Positions 1 through 7,958 of a stretch of DNA of 12,945 nucleotides are shown here, in pieces (position 1 is the first letter of the stretch; every line of letters begins with the position of its first letter). The notes beneath the pieces were generated by a model. That model ran no database searches and was not told the DNA's origin. It saw only the letters and a program-made list of their open reading frames with translations. This DNA is from Candidatus Dormiibacterota bacterium (GTDB lineage: Bacteria; Chloroflexota; Dormibacteria; Dormibacterales; Dormibacteraceae). Made by a program: the position numbers and the translations under genes. Location of the stretch: positions 1 through 12,945 of the forward strand of contig CATPBF010000182.1 of NCBI GenBank assembly GCA_955652585.1, given 5' to 3'.

Positions 1-1226
1 CAGGGTGTCCGCAACGTGGTTGTGCTCGTTGGGCACGTCGACCGCGGTCGCGTGACCGTTGCCGGTCGATTCGCCGTCTGCGATCTTGCGGAGGTCGTCG
101 TCGTTCACCTCGCGCTTGGTGTCGGCAAGCTGCAGGAAGCGCTGCCAAGCGGCCTCGCTCTTGCCGTCGGCCAGCTTGATCCCAAGCAAGCCCAAGCGGT
201 GGTGAAACGCGTGCCGGCCGGAGCGCGCGGTGAGCACGATCCGCGAGTCGTCGAGGCCCACATCCTCGGGCTTCATGATCTCGTAGTTCAGCCGGTCCTT
301 CAGGACGCCGTCCTGGTGGATCCCCGACGCGTGCGCGAACGCGTTCGCGCCCACGACGGCTTTGTTCGGCTGCACGGGGGTCCCGGTCAGCTCGGCGACG
401 AGCCGCGACGTGCGGGTGATCTGGGTCGTGTCGATGCCGCACTCGAGGCCGAGCCGCGCCTGCCGCACGCGCAACAGCATCACGATCTCTTCGAGCGAGG
501 TGTTGCCGGCTCGCTCGCCGATGCCGTTGATGGTGCACTCGACTCGTCGCGCTCCCGCCGCGATGGCGGACAGCGAGTTGGCGGTGGCGAGGCCGAGATC
601 GTTGTGGCAGTGCACCGAGAACAGCGCTTTCTCGCTGCCCCGAGCGTCGGTGATCACGCGCCGTACCATCTCGCCGAACTCAAGCGGCAGGCAGTATCCG
701 GTGGTGTCGGGGAGGTTGATCACGGTGGCGCCGGCGGCGATCATCGTCTCGACCGTCTCGACCAAGTAGTCGATATCGGCGCGGCCCGCATCCTCGGGCG
801 AGTACTGGACGTTGTCGCAGAGCGAGCGCGCGTACCCCACCATCTCGGCACCGCGCTTGAGCACCTGCTCGCGAGTCATGCCCAGCTTGCGGTTGATGTG
901 GATGTCGGATACCGACAGGACGATGTGGATCTGCGGGTTTTCGGCCTCCTTGATCGCGCCCCAGACGGCGTCGATGTCCTCGCGAACCGCACGGGCCAAC
1001 GCGGTCACGGTGGCGCCGCGAATCTCTCGCGCGATCTGGCGGCAGGCCTGGAAATCGCCAGGAGACGAGATGGGGAAACCAGCTTCGATCACGTCGACGC
1101 CGAGCTTCTCCAGCTGGCGTGCGATCTTCAGCTTGGAGTTGGCGTCGAGGTGAAACCCCGGAGACTGCTCGCCATCGCGCAGCGTGGTGTCGAAGATGTA
1201 TACGCGGTCTACGTCAGATTCCTTGG

Positions 1227-1230
<4 letters not shown>
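1..1230 (-). CDS. leuA: 2-isopropylmalate synthase, partial (C-terminal end beyond the left edge)
   Basis: Condenses 2-ketoisovalerate with acetyl-CoA to 2-isopropylmalate, the first committed step of leucine synthesis. This frame is open to the window edge and gives 410 residues. The start is the ATG at 1230-1228. The TIM-barrel catalytic domain is complete: TTLRDGEQSPG at residues 15-25 holds the catalytic Arg18 and metal ligand Asp19, and VHCHNDLGLA carries His207 and His209, also metal ligands. A GIGERAGN motif follows. Known full-length enzymes are about 510-550 residues, so the missing part is the leucine-sensing regulatory domain. The start overlaps the ilvC stop by four bases (ATGA), so translation is probably coupled and the gene is the fourth enzyme of the ilvBNC-leuA operon. 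Citramalate and homocitrate synthases are relatives, but the context favours LeuA. Confidence 0.96.
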
Positions 1231-2215
<985 letters not shown>

Positions 2216-2219
<4 letters not shown>

Positions 2220-2686
2220 GCAGTTCTCCTCATGACAACCGGGCCAGAGCGGACCACATCCTGGACTCCATGCCTTCGCAAGTCTTCGACGAAATCGCCG
2301 ACCTCGCCGCCGTCGCCGGCGAATTCGACGGTGGTCCCGGTCGGGCTGCTGTGCAGGACTTTCGCCCCGCGCTCGATCAGGTCTGACAGGTCGGCGGCGG
2401 CGACGCGCGCCACCACCAGCTCCCGGCTGTGCACGTCGTGGCCGGTCAGGTCTTCGACCTCGACCACCTCGACGAGGCGCTCGAGCTGCTTGCGGACCTG
2501 GTCTACCTCGGCGTGGCCCGAGTCGACCGTCAACGTCATGCGGAACAGGCCCGGCTCGCGGCTCGGACCGACCGAGATAGCGCGCACGTGAAACCCGCGG
2601 CGCCGGATCAGACCCGAAACCTTGCTCAGCGCGCCCGGGCCGTCCTCGACCACGACGGACAACACCCGCAGCCGGTCTTCGCTCAT
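2216..2686 (-). CDS. ilvN: acetolactate synthase small (regulatory) subunit
   Basis: Regulatory partner of IlvB: it stimulates the catalytic subunit and normally transmits valine feedback inhibition. The 156 residues are a usual length. An N-terminal ACT domain spans about 7-80 (EDGPGALSKVSGLIRRRGF, then VGPSREPGLFRMTLTV), followed by the C-terminal ilvN-type domain. Aligned by eye with E. coli IlvH, the two Asn residues reported to contact valine are changed: the first (Asn11) is Asp15 here and the second (Asn29) is His33. Feedback sensitivity may therefore differ. The ATG at 2686-2684 overlaps the ilvB stop (ATGA), and the stop overlaps the ilvC start, which favours coupled translation and near-equal amounts of the two subunits. 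Confidence 0.95.
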
Positions 2687-4365
2687 TGGTCCGGGGCCTC
2701 CCAGAAGTCGTTCAGGGTCTTGCCCAGCGGGACGATCGGGTACACGTTGGCCTCCGGGTCGATCCGGAAATCGATCAAAAACGGTCCCTTGGTCCGCTCC
2801 GCCGCATCCATCGCGGGACCGATGTCGGCGAACTTGTCGACACGCAGCGCCGGCAGCCCGTACGCCTCAGCGAGCTTGACGAAATCGGGCATGTGCGTGA
2901 GGTCGACCTGCGAGCGCACGCCGCCGTAGAAGTCGTCTTGGAACTGGCGGACCATGCCGAGCGAGAAGTTGTTGAGGAGGACGATCTTGACGTCGAGCTG
3001 GTGCTCGACCGCGACCGACAGCTCCTGTGCGGTCATCACGAAACCGCCTTCGCCCGCGACGCACCAAACATCCAGCTCCGGCCGCGCGAACTTGGCGCCG
3101 ATGGCCGCCGGCAGCGCGAAGCCCATCGTGCCGGAGCCGCCGGAGTTCAGGAACAGGCCCGGACGGTCGTAGTTCCACCAAAGCGCGGCCCAGATCTGGT
3201 TCTGGCCGACGTCGGCGACGACGATCGCCTCATTGCGGCACCGCTTGTACATGTCGATGAGCACGTCTTGCGGCTGTAGGTGGCCGTTCGAGTGCGTGTA
3301 TTTGAGTGGGTGCTCCTCTCGCCACGCGTCGATCTGCGCCAGCCACGTGCCGCGGCTCTTCTCGGGTTGGGGGAGGTGCGGGATCATCGCCTTCAGCGCC
3401 TGCTTGGCGTCGGCGACCAGCTCGATCTGCGGCCGCACGTTCTTGCCCATCTCCGAGCCGTCGATGTCGATGTGGATGAAGGTCTTCACGTTGGGCGCGA
3501 AACCGGCGAGCTTCGCCGTGACGCGGTCGTCGACGCGCATGCCGACCATCATCAAAACGTCCGCGTTCTGCACGGCCTTCAGGTTCCAGCCGGTGCCCAT
3601 GAAACCGGTCATGTGGAGCGACAACGGGTGGTTGACGGGAAATGCGCCGATCCCAAGCAAGGTGGTGCCGACCGGCGCCGCCGCCTTCTCGGCAAACTCG
3701 CGCAGCTCCACTTCCGCATGGCTCAGAAGGACGCCGTGGCCGGCGAGCACGACCGGGCGCTCGGCCTCCGCGAGCGCGATCGCGGCCGCCTTCGCATGGT
3801 CGAGGTTTACATGCCCGTTGAGCTTGTAGCCGGGAATCTCCAACCGCTCGGGTGGGACGTTGGGCGCGTCGGCCTGCTGCACGTCCTTGCAGATGTCGAT
3901 CAGGACCGGCCCCGGCCGGCCGGTGGTGGCGATGTGGAACGCCTCGTGGATCACGCGCGGCAGCTGGTTGATGTTGGTGACGAGGTAGCTGTGCTTGGTG
4001 ACCGAGCTGGTCGCGCCGATGACATCGGTTTCCTGGAACGCATCACGCCCGACTTGTGTGCTGGCGACCTGGCCGGTGATGGCGATCATCGGCACCGAGT
4101 CCATGTATGCGGTGGCGAGCCCGGTGACCAGGTTGAGCGCGCCGGGCCCGGAGGTGGCAAAGACGACGCCCGGCTTGCCGCAGGCGCGGGCGTAGCCGTC
4201 GGCCATGTGCGCCGCGCCCTGCTCGTGCCGCACGAGGATGTGCCTGAGCTTGGGGTGATCCGGCAGGTGCTGGTAGATGGGCAGGTTGGCGCCGCCGGGG
4301 TAGCCGAATATCAATTCGACTCCCTCGCGCTCCAGCGCCTCCAGCACCATGTCCGCTCCGGTCAC
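2683..4365 (-). CDS. ilvB: acetolactate synthase large (catalytic) subunit
   Basis: Thiamine-diphosphate enzyme that joins two pyruvates to 2-acetolactate, or pyruvate plus 2-ketobutyrate, the first common step of valine, leucine and isoleucine synthesis. The 560 residues match the family. FGYPGGA (20-26) and the catalytic Glu48 in VRHEQGAAH are present. GQV (98-100) and DAFQETD follow, then the central domain and the C-terminal ThDP domain. Oddities: the metal-binding GDG motif reads GEG (438-440), with the usual NN at 465-466; the usual Trp in MVxQW is Phe475; and the Pro after GQV is Ala101. The start is taken as GTG (4365-4363), with GGAG five bases upstream and the expected VTGA N-terminus; the next in-frame ATG is codon 6. 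It is the first enzyme gene after the leader and terminator. A biosynthetic AHAS is most likely, given the ilvN beside it. Confidence 0.96.
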   Translation of the reverse strand: MTGADMVLEALEREGVELIFGYPGGANLPIYQHLPDHPKLRHILVRHEQGAAHMADGYARACGKPGVVFATSGPGALNLVTGLATAYMDSVPMIAITGQVASTQVGRDAFQETDVIGATSSVTKHSYLVTNINQLPRVIHEAFHIATTGRPGPVLIDICKDVQQADAPNVPPERLEIPGYKLNGHVNLDHAKAAAIALAEAERPVVLAGHGVLLSHAEVELREFAEKAAAPVGTTLLGIGAFPVNHPLSLHMTGFMGTGWNLKAVQNADVLMMVGMRVDDRVTAKLAGFAPNVKTFIHIDIDGSEMGKNVRPQIELVADAKQALKAMIPHLPQPEKSRGTWLAQIDAWREEHPLKYTHSNGHLQPQDVLIDMYKRCRNEAIVVADVGQNQIWAALWWNYDRPGLFLNSGGSGTMGFALPAAIGAKFARPELDVWCVAGEGGFVMTAQELSVAVEHQLDVKIVLLNNFSLGMVRQFQDDFYGGVRSQVDLTHMPDFVKLAEAYGLPALRVDKFADIGPAMDAAERTKGPFLIDFRIDPEANVYPIVPLGKTLNDFWEAPDQ

Positions 4366-4394
4366 TTTCTCTCCATTGCTCCTTTACAAACAAG

Positions 4395-4421
4395 AAGCCC
4401 CCGCCTTTCGGTCGGGGGCTT
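4395..4421 (-). terminator. ilv leader attenuator (intrinsic terminator)
   Basis: On the minus strand AAGCCCCCG (4421-4413) pairs perfectly with CGGGGGCTT (4403-4395). One mismatch and one further C-G pair close a short loop. A T-rich run CTTCTTGTTTGT follows, as in a Rho-independent terminator. It lies between the leader peptide and ilvB, 30 bases before the ilvB start, so it would block the operon unless an alternative fold forms. Confidence 0.85.
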
Positions 4422-4464
4422 TGCGATCTCTTGCGATTTGGGTTAGGTCGCGCGAGCCCCCGAC
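4411..4464 (-). promoter_or_regulatory. antiterminator arms of the ilv attenuator
   Basis: GTCGGGGGCT (4464-4455), inside the last codons of the leader peptide, is perfectly complementary over 10 bases to AGCCCCCGAC (4420-4411), the 5' arm of the terminator. The two pairings exclude each other. If a ribosome stalls on the upstream Leu/Val/Ile codons, the first arm stays free and the antiterminator forms; if it runs to the stop codon (4445-4443), it covers that arm and the terminator forms. The complementarity is seen directly; the mechanism is inferred from known amino-acid attenuators. Confidence 0.8.
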
Positions 4465-4526
4465 TGACCAAGGCCAATAAGGCCCAGAAGGAGGAGGCCT
4501 ACGAGTACGCGCGACGACTTGTCCAT
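4443..4526 (-). CDS. ilvL: ilv operon leader peptide, Leu/Val/Ile-rich, 27 aa
   Basis: A short frame from ATG (4526-4524) to TAA (4445-4443) encodes 27 residues. Residues 7-19 read VLVGLLLLGLIGL: seven Leu, two Val and one Ile among thirteen, the amino acids made by the downstream operon. Immediately after come the antiterminator arm, the terminator and ilvB. This is the arrangement of translation-sensing attenuation leaders such as ilvL and ivbL of enterobacteria. There is no clear Shine-Dalgarno; a TAACAT box 10 bases upstream suggests a nearly leaderless transcript. A hydrophobic run could also mimic a signal peptide or tiny membrane protein, but position and complementary arms favour a leader peptide. 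The symbol is given by analogy of function, not by homology. Confidence 0.8.
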   Translation of the reverse strand: MDKSSRVLVGLLLLGLIGLGQSGARAT

Positions 4527-4536
4527 GTGCTGCAGG

Positions 4537-4542
4537 ATGTTA
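4537..4542 (-). promoter_or_regulatory. candidate -10 box for the ilv leader transcript
   Basis: TAACAT on the minus strand matches TATAAT at four of six positions and ends 10 bases before the leader ATG, placing the transcript start within a few bases of that codon. No good -35 hexamer is present at the usual distance; that position is occupied by the edge of the inverted repeat, so an activator may be needed. Inference from spacing only. Confidence 0.35.
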
Positions 4543-4559
4543 GGGCATGCCGGGGGTCT

Positions 4560-4584
4560 TTATTTGTGTTTCAGCCACAAATAA
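4560..4584. promoter_or_regulatory. perfect inverted repeat in the divergent ilv/leu control region (candidate operator)
   Basis: TTATTTGTG (4560-4568), seven bases, then CACAAATAA (4576-4584): a perfect 9+9 bp dyad, AT-rich in a GC-rich setting. It lies between the divergent ilvL-ilvB and leuC promoters, over the -35 position expected for ilvL. It contains a T-N11-A core as seen at LysR-type sites. The dyad is seen directly; the bound regulator is unknown. Confidence 0.55.
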
Positions 4585-4585
4585 G

Positions 4586-4610
4586 GCCGGCCAGGCTTTG
4601 AACGGCCGGC
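4586..4610 (+). other. GC-rich hairpin upstream of leuC
   Basis: GCCGGCC (4586-4592) pairs with GGCCGGC (4604-4610) around an 11-base loop. It directly follows the AT-rich dyad and has no T-run, so it is not a terminator. It may be chance in GC-rich DNA or part of a leuC leader if transcription starts far upstream. Confidence 0.25.
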
Positions 4611-4611
4611 A

Positions 4612-4641
4612 CGGACAGGCTGGTCGAGGTGCCGGTAGAGT
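4612..4641 (+). promoter_or_regulatory. candidate leuC promoter
   Basis: CGGACA (4612-4617) and TAGAGT (4636-4641) each match the sigma70 consensus at four of six positions and are 18 bases apart. The -10 box ends 10 bases before the leuC ATG, again implying a nearly leaderless transcript. Weak evidence on its own. Confidence 0.3.
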
Positions 4642-4651
4642 TCGTCTTCCT

Positions 4652-6028
4652 ATGCCCTCCACCCTGGGCCAGAAGCTGTGGGATTCGCACATTGTCCGCA
4701 CCGCGCCCGGCGAGCCCGACCTCCTCTACGTCGACCTGCACCTGGTCCACGAGGTGACCTCGCCGCAGGCGTTCGAGGGGCTGAGGTTGGCCGGGAGGCA
4801 CGTCCGGCGCCCGGATCTCACCCTGGCGACCATGGACCACAACGTCCCCACCCGAGGCGGCGCCCGGGCCGCCGACGACCTGTCTCGCAAGCAGATGGAC
4901 GTGCTGGCCGAGAACTGCCGCCGCGAGGGCATCCCGCTGCACCAGATCGGCAGCCGCCGGCAGGGCATCGTGCACGTAATCGGCCCAGAGCTCGGCCTGA
5001 CCCAGCCGGGGATGCTCATCGTGTGCGGCGACTCCCATACCTCCACCCACGGCGCGTTCGGGGCCCTGGCTTTTGGAATCGGAACGTCCGAGGTCGAGCT
5101 CGTGCTGGCCACGCAGTGCCTGCCGCAAACGCGCGCCCGGGACCTGGCGGTGACCGTCGAAGGCGACCTTCCGCTCGGCGTCACCGCCAAGGACGTCGTC
5201 CTCGGGCTGATCGGCCGCACCGGGATCTCGTTCGGCCAGGGTCATCTCGTCGAGTACCGCGGCTCGACCATGCGCGGCCTGAGCATGGAAGGCCGGATGA
5301 CGCTCTGCAACATGAGCATCGAGTGGGGCGCGAAGGCGGGCATGGTGAGCCCCGACGACACCACGTACGCATACCTGGAGCGCCGGCCGCACGCCCCACG
5401 CGGCGCCGCGTGGGACCTCGCGGTCGACTACTGGCGTTCGCTTGCAACCGACGTTGACGCGGTCTTCGACCACGAGATCCTCCTCGACGCGACCAGGCTC
5501 GAGCCGCACGTGACGTGGGGCACGAACCCCGGCCAGGTAGCGCCTGTGACGGGCCGCGTCCCCGAACCACTCACCGACACCGACGTCCGAGCGCTCCGCT
5601 ACATGGACCTGCGTCCGGGCACCGCACTCGCAGACATCGCCATCGACCGGGTCTTCATCGGCTCGTGCACGAATGCACGCCTCGAGGACCTCCGCGCCGC
5701 GTCGAAGGTCATCGCGGGCAAGCACGTGCATCCCAAGGTGCGCGCGATGGTGGTGCCAGGCTCGGCCACGGTCAAGCGCGCGGCTGAGGACGAAGGCCTC
5801 GACGCAATCTTCAAGGCCGCCGGCTTCGAGTGGCGCAACGCCGGGTGCTCGATGTGCCTGGGCATGAACCCGGACATCCTGGCCCCGGGCGAGCGATGCG
5901 CGTCCACCAGCAACCGCAACTTCGAGGGCCGGCAGGGCGCCGGCGGGCGCACGCACCTGATGAGCCCACCGATGGCGGCCGCCGCCGCGGTGACCGGCCA
6001 TCTGGTCGACGTTCGCGAGTTGCTTTAG
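4652..6028 (+). CDS. leuC: 3-isopropylmalate dehydratase large subunit
   Basis: With LeuD it isomerises 2-isopropylmalate to 3-isopropylmalate through a [4Fe-4S] cluster, the second leucine step. The 458 residues are close to the E. coli length of 466. The cluster cysteines are Cys339 (GSCTN) and Cys399 and Cys402 (GCSMCLGMN). Other family motifs: TMDHNVPT, CGDSHTSTHGAFG and NRNFEGRQG near the C-terminus. The start is the ATG at 4652 because the protein then begins MPSTLGQKLWDSHIV, like other LeuC. The frame stays open upstream to an ATG at 4547, but that extension is unrelated to LeuC and crosses the inverted repeat. There is no Shine-Dalgarno close to the start. leuD follows after two bases. 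Confidence 0.97.
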   Translation: MPSTLGQKLWDSHIVRTAPGEPDLLYVDLHLVHEVTSPQAFEGLRLAGRHVRRPDLTLATMDHNVPTRGGARAADDLSRKQMDVLAENCRREGIPLHQIGSRRQGIVHVIGPELGLTQPGMLIVCGDSHTSTHGAFGALAFGIGTSEVELVLATQCLPQTRARDLAVTVEGDLPLGVTAKDVVLGLIGRTGISFGQGHLVEYRGSTMRGLSMEGRMTLCNMSIEWGAKAGMVSPDDTTYAYLERRPHAPRGAAWDLAVDYWRSLATDVDAVFDHEILLDATRLEPHVTWGTNPGQVAPVTGRVPEPLTDTDVRALRYMDLRPGTALADIAIDRVFIGSCTNARLEDLRAASKVIAGKHVHPKVRAMVVPGSATVKRAAEDEGLDAIFKAAGFEWRNAGCSMCLGMNPDILAPGERCASTSNRNFEGRQGAGGRTHLMSPPMAAAAAVTGHLVDVRELL

Positions 6029-6030
6029 CG

Positions 6031-6618
6031 ATGCAAGCGGTCAAGCGCGTCACCGGCCGGATGCTGCCCCTCGATCGGGCGGACGTGGACACGGACCAGA
6101 TCATTCCGAAGCAGTTCCTCAAGCGGATCGAGCGGACCGGCTTCGGCCCCTTCCTCTTCTATGACTGGCGGCAGGCCGAGGACTTCGTTCTCAACCGACC
6201 GGAGCACGACGGCGCGTCGGTGCTGGTCACCGGCGCGAATTTCGGCTGCGGCTCGTCGCGCGAGCACGCGCCGTGGGCGATTCGCGACGCGGGCTTCCGC
6301 GCCATCGTCGCGCCTACCTACGCAGACATCTTCAAGGCCAACTGCTACAAGACCGGCCTGCTGGCAGTGACGCTGCCGGACAGCCAGGTGCGGCACCTTA
6401 TGGACCTTGCGTTGGAAGATCCGTCGGCCCAGGTCACAGTCGACCTGGAAAAGCAAGAGGTGCGCGGCGACGGCTTCGCCTACCGATTCGAGATCGACGC
6501 CTTCGCGCGCGAAAACATGCTCGGAGGCCTCGACGAGATCGGGCTCGTGGAGCGCCACCAATCCTCGATCTCGACGTACGAAGCGCAGCGCTCCGCCTGG
6601 CTGCCCGCGGTCAAGTAA
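6031..6618 (+). CDS. leuD: 3-isopropylmalate dehydratase small subunit
   Basis: Small, swivelling subunit of isopropylmalate isomerase that completes the substrate site on LeuC. The 195 residues compare with about 200 in E. coli. Motifs: DVDTDQIIPKQFLK near residues 18-31, GANFGCGSSREHAPWAI in the middle, and the IFKANCYKTGLL region. The ATG at 6031 lies two bases after the leuC stop, so the pair is almost certainly co-transcribed and translationally coupled. The stop at 6616-6618 is ten bases from the end of the opposing gene. leuB, often next to leuCD, is not present here. Confidence 0.97.
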   Translation: MQAVKRVTGRMLPLDRADVDTDQIIPKQFLKRIERTGFGPFLFYDWRQAEDFVLNRPEHDGASVLVTGANFGCGSSREHAPWAIRDAGFRAIVAPTYADIFKANCYKTGLLAVTLPDSQVRHLMDLALEDPSAQVTVDLEKQEVRGDGFAYRFEIDAFARENMLGGLDEIGLVERHQSSISTYEAQRSAWLPAVK

Positions 6619-6623
6619 CCAGC

Positions 6624-6638
6624 GGGCGTTAGGCGCCC
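6624..6638. terminator. weak hairpin at the leuD / repeat-protein convergence
   Basis: GGGCG (6624-6628), five bases, CGCCC (6634-6638) sits in the ten-base gap and the end of the opposing gene. It has no T-run on either strand. It may serve both convergent transcripts but is short and unconvincing. Confidence 0.2.
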
Positions 6639-7900
6639 ACCCAGTAAGTCATGATCGCGTACGAGTCGTACGCCAGAGACGAGTTGTTCTGCCGGACCCA
6701 CACGCCGATGCGGTACGGGCCAGGTGCGAGCCCTGTCGTGTCGAACGTGTAGTAATTGGTGTTCCACGCCTGCACTACGCGCCATGCGTTCGAGTTGGGC
6801 GGCAGAACCCAGAACTCGTAGTTAGGCGAGGAGCAATCCGACGCCCCGGCGGCAAAGGGGATCAGGTTCGGCTGGGGAGATGAGCCCGCAATCCCAATTG
6901 ATGCGCCGCTGCAGCGGCCCACGGCGAGCTGGTAGGTCCCGATGTAGTACGTGTTGTATTGGATCCACCAAGGCTGCGTGCTGTCCTTGGACCACACGCC
7001 GACCTCGTACGTGCCGTCATCAGCACCGGTCGTGGTCCAGGTCACCTGGCCGGGCTGCGGCTGGACGTAGGTGGTTGTCCTCATCCAATCACCACCAGGC
7101 GGTTTCAACCAGAACGCAAATTGCGCGTTAGGGCAGTTTGACGTCCCGCTGAGCGCGACATCCGTCCCCGGCGAGGTAGTCGTCGCCGGCGTGAAATAGA
7201 TGTATGCCGTGCTGCAACCCGCCGTCACCGGAGTGCCGATGTAGTACGTGGTGATCCCGAACGTGTCATACGCGTTTGCCGACGATGGCTGGCGCGCCCA
7301 CACGCCGACCTGGTACACGCCGTCGGCAAACCCGGACGTGTTCCAGGTCCAGCTCGCGGCGCCCCAATCCTGGACCAACGTCCAATCGCGTCCAGGCCCC
7401 GTGAGCCAGAAGCGGTACTGCGGCGCTGGGCACACCGTGGCCGCCGCGGTGAAGGTCACCTTGGTCCCTGCCGGCGCAGGTTCCGATGGCGCCTGGAACG
7501 CCAAGGTCGCGGACTCGCAGGCGACTACCGACAGCGTGTAGGTCCCCACCCAGTACGCCTCGTACGCGGCGGAAGAGCCCGCCTGGCGTATCCAGACGCC
7601 GACCCCGTAGACGCCCGCGACGTACCCCGTCGTGTCCAGGGTCCACGTCGCGCTCGCTCCGTATCCCGTTTTTGCGACCCAGGCGCCGCCCGACGTTTGA
7701 ATGAAGAACTTGTACTCAGGGCTCAAACATCCCATCGTGCCGGCCGTGAAGATCACCGTGGTCTGGGGCGCCCGCCACGCGTTGGACGTCATGGTGGCCG
7801 AGGTGCAAGCGCCGGTGGCGGCGTGCACCGACGTCGGTCCGCCGTGCCACGCCAGCGCGGCGATCAGCAAGGCCATCGCGGCCCCAACCTTCCTGCGCAT
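6629..7900 (-). CDS. secreted protein of four tandem Cys-paired repeats, function unknown
   Basis: The 423 residues begin with a signal peptide (RRK, then a hydrophobic run, likely cleaved after SVHA near residue 27). The rest is four repeats of about 94-100 residues, at roughly 32-126, 128-227, 229-327 and 330-423. Each has exactly two cysteines, 26-29 apart (32/58, 128/157, 229/256, 330/356), a Y-x-F or F-x-F plus W core, a T(S/T)G turn, then GxYxVGVW (GPYRIGVW in the last). This looks like an Ig-like beta-sandwich of the triple-tyrosine (Y_Y_Y) sort with one disulfide per domain; that fold is inferred. No catalytic motif is seen; an extracellular binding or structural role is possible. ATG at 7900 is preferred over GTG at 7909, because a TAGAAT box puts the transcript start near 7906. 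It follows ilvD with about 58 bases between. Confidence 0.85.
   Translation of the reverse strand: MRRKVGAAMALLIAALAWHGGPTSVHAATGACTSATMTSNAWRAPQTTVIFTAGTMGCLSPEYKFFIQTSGGAWVAKTGYGASATWTLDTTGYVAGVYGVGVWIRQAGSSAAYEAYWVGTYTLSVVACESATLAFQAPSEPAPAGTKVTFTAAATVCPAPQYRFWLTGPGRDWTLVQDWGAASWTWNTSGFADGVYQVGVWARQPSSANAYDTFGITTYYIGTPVTAGCSTAYIYFTPATTTSPGTDVALSGTSNCPNAQFAFWLKPPGGDWMRTTTYVQPQPGQVTWTTTGADDGTYEVGVWSKDSTQPWWIQYNTYYIGTYQLAVGRCSGASIGIAGSSPQPNLIPFAAGASDCSSPNYEFWVLPPNSNAWRVVQAWNTNYYTFDTTGLAPGPYRIGVWVRQNNSSLAYDSYAIMTYWVGA
6632..7807 (-). repeat. four tandem coding repeats, about 95-100 codons each
   Basis: Protein-level repeats within the secreted gene. All share the spacing Cys - about 27 residues - Cys-(x)3-4-Y/F-x-F-W/F, then GxYxVGVW-type cores, with sequence divergence high enough that the duplications are old. 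The repeats fill the whole mature protein, with no linker or C-terminal anchor. Confidence 0.8.
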
Positions 7901-7912
7901 CAGGCTCACGCA

Positions 7913-7918
7913 ATTCTA
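7913..7918 (-). promoter_or_regulatory. candidate -10 box for the repeat protein gene
   Basis: TAGAAT matches five of six consensus positions and ends 12 bases before the ATG at 7900. TTGTCG (7944-7939) is a possible -35, but the 20-base spacer is long. Used as support for the ATG start. Confidence 0.3.
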
Positions 7919-7958
7919 TGCGGCAATGGGCCCAGCCTCGACAACGTCGCGCGCGGTG

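Noticed and set aside
4362..4376. Four-codon frame ATG GAG AGA AAG TGA whose stop overlaps the ilvB GTG.
   Set aside because: The AAGGAG upstream is only two bases from this ATG, and the frame has no BCAA codons. It is probably chance, though the GTGA overlap resembles the operon's other junctions.
4421..4437. Direct repeat TTGCGAT at 4421-4427 and 4431-4437.
   Set aside because: Two short copies ten bases apart with no other support; listed in case it proves to be a protein site.
4547..4651. N-terminal extension of leuC to an upstream ATG.
   Set aside because: The added 35 residues do not resemble LeuC, and the frame would cross the inverted repeat and the candidate promoter.
4366..4651. 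A T-box riboswitch for ilvB.
   Set aside because: No T-box consensus of the AGGGTGGNACCGCG type is present; the leader peptide and complementary arms explain the region better.
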